Shown: positions 35,113-38,948 of the stretch, in pieces
Position numbering within the stretch: the stretch's first letter is position 1
Layout: the number at the start of each line of letters is the position of its first letter
Source: Shewanella chilikensis
GTDB taxonomy: Bacteria > Pseudomonadota > Gammaproteobacteria > Enterobacterales > Shewanellaceae
Assembly (NCBI RefSeq): GCF_002836945.1
Contig: NZ_NIJM01000041.1
Span: forward strand, 1-38,948
DNA: 38,948 nucleotides
Reading direction: 5' to 3'
Notes under the pieces: model-generated
Databases searched by the model: none
Seen by the model: only the letters and a program-made list of their open reading frames with translations
Told to the model about the DNA's origin: nothing
Position numbers and translations under genes: made by a program

Positions 35113-35835
35113 ATGGGCAGAGCATATCAAAACCGCAAGGAATCCATGGCCAAAACGGCTGCACAGAAGACCAAGGTCTACTCCCGTTACGGGAAAGAGA
35201 TCTACGTGTGTGCCAAGGGTGGCGGTGTCGATCCCGACGGTAACCTGGCACTGCGGCGCCTGATTGAGCGCGCCAAGAAAGATCAGGTACCGGCACACGT
35301 TATTGACCGGGCCATCGACAAGGCCAAAGGTGGTGGCGGTGAAGACTATGATACTGCCCGTTATGAAGGTTTCGGCCCGGGTAACTGCATGGTGATTGTC
35401 GACTGTCTGACCGACAACGGCAAGCGCACCTTCACCGAGGTTCGTCAGGCCTTTGTGAAGAATGATGCCAAGCTGGGTGGCCCAGGCACTGTGGCCCACA
35501 TGTTCGATCACCAGGCGGTATTTGTCTTCCCCGGTGAAGACGATGAAGTGGTGCTCGAAGCCCTGATGATGGCCGATGTCGATGTTGCCGATGTCGAGTT
35601 GGAAGACGGCATGATCAGTGTCTACGCCCCCAACACCGAATTCTACAAGGCCAAGACGGCATTGCTGGAAGCCTTCCCCGAGGTCAACTTTGAGATGGAA
35701 GAGATCACTTTCGTACCACAGAACATGGTGGAAGTGTCCGGTGAAGATGTCGCCCTGTTCGACAAGTTTATTGCCGCGCTGGAAGACTGTGATGACGTGC
35801 AAAATGTCTATCACAACGCCGAGATCATCGAATAA
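35113..35835 (+). CDS. YebC/PmpR-family protein (YeeN-like subgroup)
   Basis: The protein has 240 residues. It starts [20 protein letters not shown], the shorter N-terminus of the YeeN-like group, and contains the family core [36 protein letters not shown] and the acidic C-terminus [11 protein letters not shown]. YebC proteins were described as DNA-binding regulators, and more recent work links the family to relief of ribosome stalling at proline-rich stretches; which applies to this paralogue is not visible in the sequence. A strong terminator follows. Confidence 0.92.
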   Translation: MGRAYQNRKESMAKTAAQKTKVYSRYGKEIYVCAKGGGVDPDGNLALRRLIERAKKDQVPAHVIDRAIDKAKGGGGEDYDTARYEGFGPGNCMVIVDCLTDNGKRTFTEVRQAFVKNDAKLGGPGTVAHMFDHQAVFVFPGEDDEVVLEALMMADVDVADVELEDGMISVYAPNTEFYKAKTALLEAFPEVNFEMEEITFVPQNMVEVSGEDVALFDKFIAALEDCDDVQNVYHNAEIIE

Positions 35836-35855
35836 TCTCAAAGATTTAGAATATG

Positions 35856-35881
35856 AAAAAGGGACCAGATGGTCCCTTTTT
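35856..35881. terminator. Bidirectional terminator between the YebC-family gene and hpf
   Basis: AAAAAGGGACC and GGTCCCTTTTT form a perfect 11-bp stem with loop AGAT. The A and T runs make it usable from both strands, and the two genes converge on it. Confidence 0.9.
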
Positions 35882-35910
35882 CATTTCTGCATCAAAGTTA
35901 AGTCCTTGAA

Positions 35911-36267
35911 TTAACGCAGTTCCATTTCCTGGATGATCTCGTGGGCTATTTCCGGGGTGGTCACCTCGGGCTTTTCATGAAGATCGGCTTTGAGCTGTCC
36001 CTTTCTGTGCTTGAGCGCCGCTTCCAGTTTTTTGCCTGCCTCGGCGATAGCCGGATACATGACTTCGTTCTTGCCGGAGGCCGCGACCGCCACCCCCTCG
36101 TAATTGGTTCGAATATCAACCTGATGTACGCCATGCTCTTTGGCAATAATGATGTCCAAGCCAATCAGGCTGGGAAAATGCTTGGCGATTTTGGAAAACT
36201 TCTCTTCGATATGGCTACGTACTGCTGCTGTAACTTCAACATGATGACCTGAAAGCTGAATTTTCAT
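35911..36267 (-). CDS. hpf: Ribosome hibernation promoting factor (HPF/RaiA family)
   Basis: The protein has 118 residues starting MKIQLSGHHVEVTAAVRSHI, with AAGGA eight bases upstream; nine codons of earlier open frame are not supported. The single beta-alpha fold (IEEKFSKIAKHFPSLIGLDI, VHQVDIRTNYEGVAVAASGK) matches short HPF/RaiA proteins that bind the decoding centre of idle ribosomes in stationary phase. The length lies between E. coli Hpf (95) and RaiA (113), with a C-terminal tail of about 20 residues, so the exact subtype is uncertain. Confidence 0.87.
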   Translation of the reverse strand: MKIQLSGHHVEVTAAVRSHIEEKFSKIAKHFPSLIGLDIIIAKEHGVHQVDIRTNYEGVAVAASGKNEVMYPAIAEAGKKLEAALKHRKGQLKADLHEKPEVTTPEIAHEIIQEMELR

Positions 36268-36590
36268 AGGTTTTCCTTTTTTCTGCTGATTCACTTATAG
36301 AGCTTGGGGCTTTCAGCGTAAAACACAAGGGGCAATGTTCAAATAAAGCTCGATAAGTGCCTTATTCTGCTCTTGTATGGTCAAAATTAATCCAGAGTTC
36401 ATCATACTCCCTGTTTAGTGCTGTTTTTATCGCCTGTAATTAGCTCGATTTAATTCAGTTCAATATTTTCAGCCCCTTCATTATCAAACCCTGGCCAACT
36501 TGATACAGGCATCATTTACAAGTAAAACACGAATGCTAATGTTTATCATTAAGCATTATTAAGATAGAATCAGCGCATCTCTTTCCCTTG
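36268..36590. other. 323-bp intergenic region with candidate Fur box
   Basis: The region is divergent between hpf and the DUF3649 operon. No gene was found. It is AT-rich towards the right and holds the candidate Fur site at 36,535-36,553. Confidence 0.6.
36535..36553. promoter_or_regulatory. Candidate Fur box upstream of the DUF3649/PepSY/DUF3325 operon
   Basis: GCTAATGTTTATCATTAAG matches the 19-base Fur consensus GATAATGATAATCATTATC at 14 positions. It lies about 40 bases upstream of the first gene of an operon whose family is linked to iron uptake. Confidence 0.6.
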
Positions 36591-36920
36591 ATGACCAATG
36601 CACTATCCGCAGCAATCATGAAATCTTTATCTCTGTTACAGTTTCCCAGGCGCCATCCCCAAGCCCTGACCATTATCAGCCGGGCGCTGGCATCTATTAT
36701 TGGCGGTTATCTTATTGCGTCTTTGGCCTGTGCCCTGTTGGCTGTGAGCCTGCCTATGAGCCGTATCGACAGTACAGTGTGCGCCATGATGCTGTCTTTT
36801 TTGATCTACGCCCTGGTGGTTATCAGGGTATTTTGCATCAAACGCAGTTTGCGGGCCTGGCAGGAACTCCTGCTGCTGGCGGCCGCCTTGTTTGGCGTGC
36901 TGAAACTGCTGGGGGCTTGA
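36591..36920 (+). CDS. DUF3649 family small membrane protein
   Basis: The protein has about 109 residues. It has three hydrophobic helices (SIIGGYLIASLACALLAVSL, CAMMLSFLIYALVVIRVFCI, ELLLLAAALFGVLKLLGA). DUF3649 proteins are often encoded with PepSY and DUF3325 proteins beside siderophore receptor genes and are annotated as iron uptake proteins; their exact action is unknown. Starts at 36,591 (ATG), 36,588 (TTG) and 36,618 (ATG, MKSLSLLQ) are all possible, and none has a strong ribosome site. Its stop is one base before the next start. Confidence 0.78.
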   Translation: MTNALSAAIMKSLSLLQFPRRHPQALTIISRALASIIGGYLIASLACALLAVSLPMSRIDSTVCAMMLSFLIYALVVIRVFCIKRSLRAWQELLLLAAALFGVLKLLGA

Positions 36921-36921
36921 G

Positions 36922-38529
36922 ATGAAAGACAGTTTTTTCCGAACTATGACCTGGCTACACACCTGGGTAGGCCTGCTGGTTTGTTGGGTGCTGTTATTGG
37001 TGTTTTTTGCCGGCACCCTGAGCTACTATCGCCATGAAATCAGCCTGTGGAATCAGCCCGAGCTGCACAAGGAGGTGTTCCAATCCTACGATAACACCCG
37101 CCTTGCTGAGCAATTGAGTCAGGGCGAGAATTATCTCAGGCAAAATGCGGTCAACGCCCAGCGCTGGCTGATTGAATTCCCCACTGAGCGTCATCCCATG
37201 TTGAGTTATGGCTGGCAACAGCCGCCGGAGCCGGGACAGCGCCGCGGCGCCTTCAGTGAACATGCAGTCAAGGCCGATAACAGCGGCTATGTGACTGAAG
37301 TGCGGGAGAGCCGCGGCGGCAACTTCTTTTATCGCCTGCATTTCGATCTGCACTATATCTCGGCCATCACGGCGCGCTGGATTGTCGGTTTCTGCACCAT
37401 GTTTATGCTGCTGGCGATTATCTCAGGAATAGTGATCCATAAACGCATCTTCAAGGACTTCTTCAGCTTCCGCCCCGGCAAGGGCAGTCGTTCCTGGCTC
37501 GATGCCCATAATGTCAGTTCGGTACTGGCACTGCCATTCCATTTGATGATCACTTATACCGGGCTTATCACCCTGATGATCATCTATATGCCCTGGGGCA
37601 TATTGGTCAACTATGACAGTGACCGCCGGGAATTTATCAATGAAGCCCGTCCCGGCAGCAGCTTTACCCGCATAGCTGCCGCCAATGAAGCCGCGCCTCA
37701 ATTGCCACTGGCAAGCTTCCTGCCCAAGGTGCAGCAAACCTTTGCCGAACTGCCGCTCAAGTCGGTGTCAGTGATCAACCCGGATGATGCCAACAGCCGG
37801 GTAGTGGTCACTTTCAACACAGGCGAGCAGGTCACAGAGCGGGAGCTGTTTATGGTGTTCAGCGGTACTGATGGCGAGCTTCTCTACAGCGCGGACAAGG
37901 ACATCAGTGCCGCCAAGGCAACTCACGACGCCATGATGTCCTTGCACACCGCCCGTTTCTCCGGCCCCGTACTGAGGGGGCTCTTCTTCCTTCTGGGGCT
38001 GAGCGGCTGCGTGATGATAGCCAGCGGCACCTTGATGTGGGCGGTTAAGATTCGCCAGAAACAACAAAAAGCCATCAGTCAGGGCGCCAAGCCCAGCCTG
38101 GGTCTGCGCCTGGTGGAAACGCTGAACCTGATGTTTATCCTCGGTCTGCCCCTGGGCACAGTGGCCTTTTTCTATGCCAATCGCCTGCTGCCGGCCTCTT
38201 TGCCTGGCCGCAGTCAATGGGAGGTTCACAGTTTCTTTATTCTGCTGGTGATCAGTGGCCTGCTGGCTATCTGGCGCCGAGACAAAGCCATGTGGCGCGC
38301 TCAACTGGCGGCGCTGACAGCCGCACTGGCGTTCTTGCCGCTGCTGAACGCCCTGACCTCGCCAGCCAACCTGCTGAGCAACTTCACGGCCGGTCAATGG
38401 CAATTGGCAGGATTTGATCTGCTGGCGCTGGCCTTCGCTGCCCTTGGCTTATTTGCCTTCAAGCGTTTGGGGAGACTGCCAATGAAACAAACGGCCAAGG
38501 CCCAAAAACTTCAGGCGGTGCGCGGATGA
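36922..38529 (+). CDS. PepSY-associated membrane protein (PiuB-like)
   Basis: The protein has 535 residues. The N-terminal helix segment TWLHTWVGLLVCWVLLLVFF is typical of PepSY_TM proteins, followed by a periplasmic PepSY-type region (GGNFFYRLHFDLHYISAITA), three further central or C-terminal membrane helices, and a His-rich start of helix segments (LHFDLHY, DAHNVSS). Members are linked to iron-siderophore reduction or release at the inner membrane, but few are studied. It is in the middle of a three-gene operon with a Fur-like site upstream and overlaps the next gene by 4 bases. Confidence 0.87.
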   Translation: MKDSFFRTMTWLHTWVGLLVCWVLLLVFFAGTLSYYRHEISLWNQPELHKEVFQSYDNTRLAEQLSQGENYLRQNAVNAQRWLIEFPTERHPMLSYGWQQPPEPGQRRGAFSEHAVKADNSGYVTEVRESRGGNFFYRLHFDLHYISAITARWIVGFCTMFMLLAIISGIVIHKRIFKDFFSFRPGKGSRSWLDAHNVSSVLALPFHLMITYTGLITLMIIYMPWGILVNYDSDRREFINEARPGSSFTRIAAANEAAPQLPLASFLPKVQQTFAELPLKSVSVINPDDANSRVVVTFNTGEQVTERELFMVFSGTDGELLYSADKDISAAKATHDAMMSLHTARFSGPVLRGLFFLLGLSGCVMIASGTLMWAVKIRQKQQKAISQGAKPSLGLRLVETLNLMFILGLPLGTVAFFYANRLLPASLPGRSQWEVHSFFILLVISGLLAIWRRDKAMWRAQLAALTAALAFLPLLNALTSPANLLSNFTAGQWQLAGFDLLALAFAALGLFAFKRLGRLPMKQTAKAQKLQAVRG

Positions 38530-38849
38530 TGATTGCACTTATTGCGTTGACTTATCTCGCCTTTGGCCTGCTGGCCATGTCCATGTTCGGTCATTTCCGT
38601 GAGGCCATGGGGCGCGCGCCAAAAACATTGGAAAGCCAGCTATTGTATGTCAGTGGTTGGCTGACGCTACTGATGAGCCTGATACTGTGTGTCACAAAAT
38701 ATGATTGGGGTTACGGTAGCATACTGTTTTTCGGTCTGATGACGCTGGCCGCCCTGCCTGTGGTTTTACAGCTCAGCTATGCCAGCCGTAGCCTACCAAA
38801 AACGTTAATATTGGCACCTGTCATCCTGATAGCGGGTTGGTTTATCTAA
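38526..38849 (+). CDS. DUF3325 family small membrane protein
   Basis: The protein has 107 residues. It has about four short hydrophobic helices (ALIALTYLAFGLLAMSMFGH, YVSGWLTLLMSLILCV, ILFFGLMTLAALPVVL, TLILAPVILIAGWFI). DUF3325 proteins usually accompany DUF3649 and PepSY_TM genes, as here, and overlap the previous gene (ATGATG at 38,526). The role in iron uptake is inferred from this gene set. Confidence 0.83.
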   Translation: MMIALIALTYLAFGLLAMSMFGHFREAMGRAPKTLESQLLYVSGWLTLLMSLILCVTKYDWGYGSILFFGLMTLAALPVVLQLSYASRSLPKTLILAPVILIAGWFI

Positions 38850-38948
38850 CCAACTCTGCCTCAAACTCGCCATGAAAAAGCGCTGCAACTGCATAATGCC
38901 GATCAGTTAAGACAGATCGCTTGACGATCTCACTGAAAGGATCAAAAT
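38850..38948 (+). other. End of window, likely leader of a following gene
   Basis: GAAAGGATCAAAAT at the very end looks like a ribosome site followed by the first two bases of an ATG at 38,947. The next gene itself is outside the window, so its identity is not visible. Confidence 0.4.

Noticed and set aside
1..38948. CRISPR arrays, tRNA or rRNA genes, prophage or defence islands
   Set aside because: No regularly spaced repeats, RNA genes or phage-type genes were seen; the content is mostly ordinary chromosomal genes.

Overview
The window looks like a chromosomal segment of a Shewanella-type gammaproteobacterium. This is inferred from an OmcA/MtrC-type decaheme outer-membrane cytochrome, a phenylalanine/tyrosine degradation cluster placed divergently next to galU-galE, a GlyGly-CTERM protease, a Fur-type DUF3649/PepSY/DUF3325 operon, and a gene order that I recall as similar in Shewanella genomes. 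Coding density is high and most genes have ordinary Shine-Dalgarno sites. No rRNA, tRNA, CRISPR array or prophage was seen. A cut-off IS30-family transposase at the left edge is the only mobile element recognised.

Left part (1-8,410, almost all on the minus strand). After the IS30 fragment there is a lipoprotein S8 protease with kexin-like architecture. Directly downstream of it is a small secreted protein resembling the external chaperone (ORF2) of the Aeromonas sobria serine protease. Next comes the aromatic amino acid block: maiA, fahA, tyrR, phhB, phhA. PhhA/PhhB convert Phe to Tyr, and FahA/MaiA perform the last steps of homogentisate breakdown. TyrR is the likely regulator; an 11/12-match TyrR box lies upstream of phhA and weaker candidates lie upstream of tyrR and fahA.

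Centre (8,691-22,669). The plus-strand run galU-galE-napF is followed by a bactofilin, a LysR regulator and a decaheme cytochrome c with a short collagen-like stretch after its lipidation site. A minus-strand run then reads PHP phosphatase, RmlD-like reductase with repeat expansions, cysQ, mak, elyC-like and DUF2982. After an intergenic region carrying a perfect 22-bp-arm hairpin comes an RhlE-like DEAD-box helicase.

Right part (22,897-38,948). A Lon-family protease of the LonB-like type is followed by a convergent 1648-residue S8 protease ending in a GlyGly-CTERM tail. Beyond these are a periplasmic solute-binding-type protein whose C-terminus runs antisense into an Old Yellow Enzyme gene, and a TetR regulator divergent from that gene with three operator-like palindromes between them. 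The remainder is an MCP with a C-terminal sensor-like domain, a YebC-family protein, a ribosome hibernation factor, and a probably Fur-controlled DUF3649/PepSY/DUF3325 membrane operon. The window ends just before another gene that probably starts at its last bases.

The most distinctive items are the protease plus external-chaperone pair, the triple TetR operator, the repeat-expanded RmlD-like protein, the 46-nt near-perfect hairpin, and the Lon-like protease with an altered Walker A.
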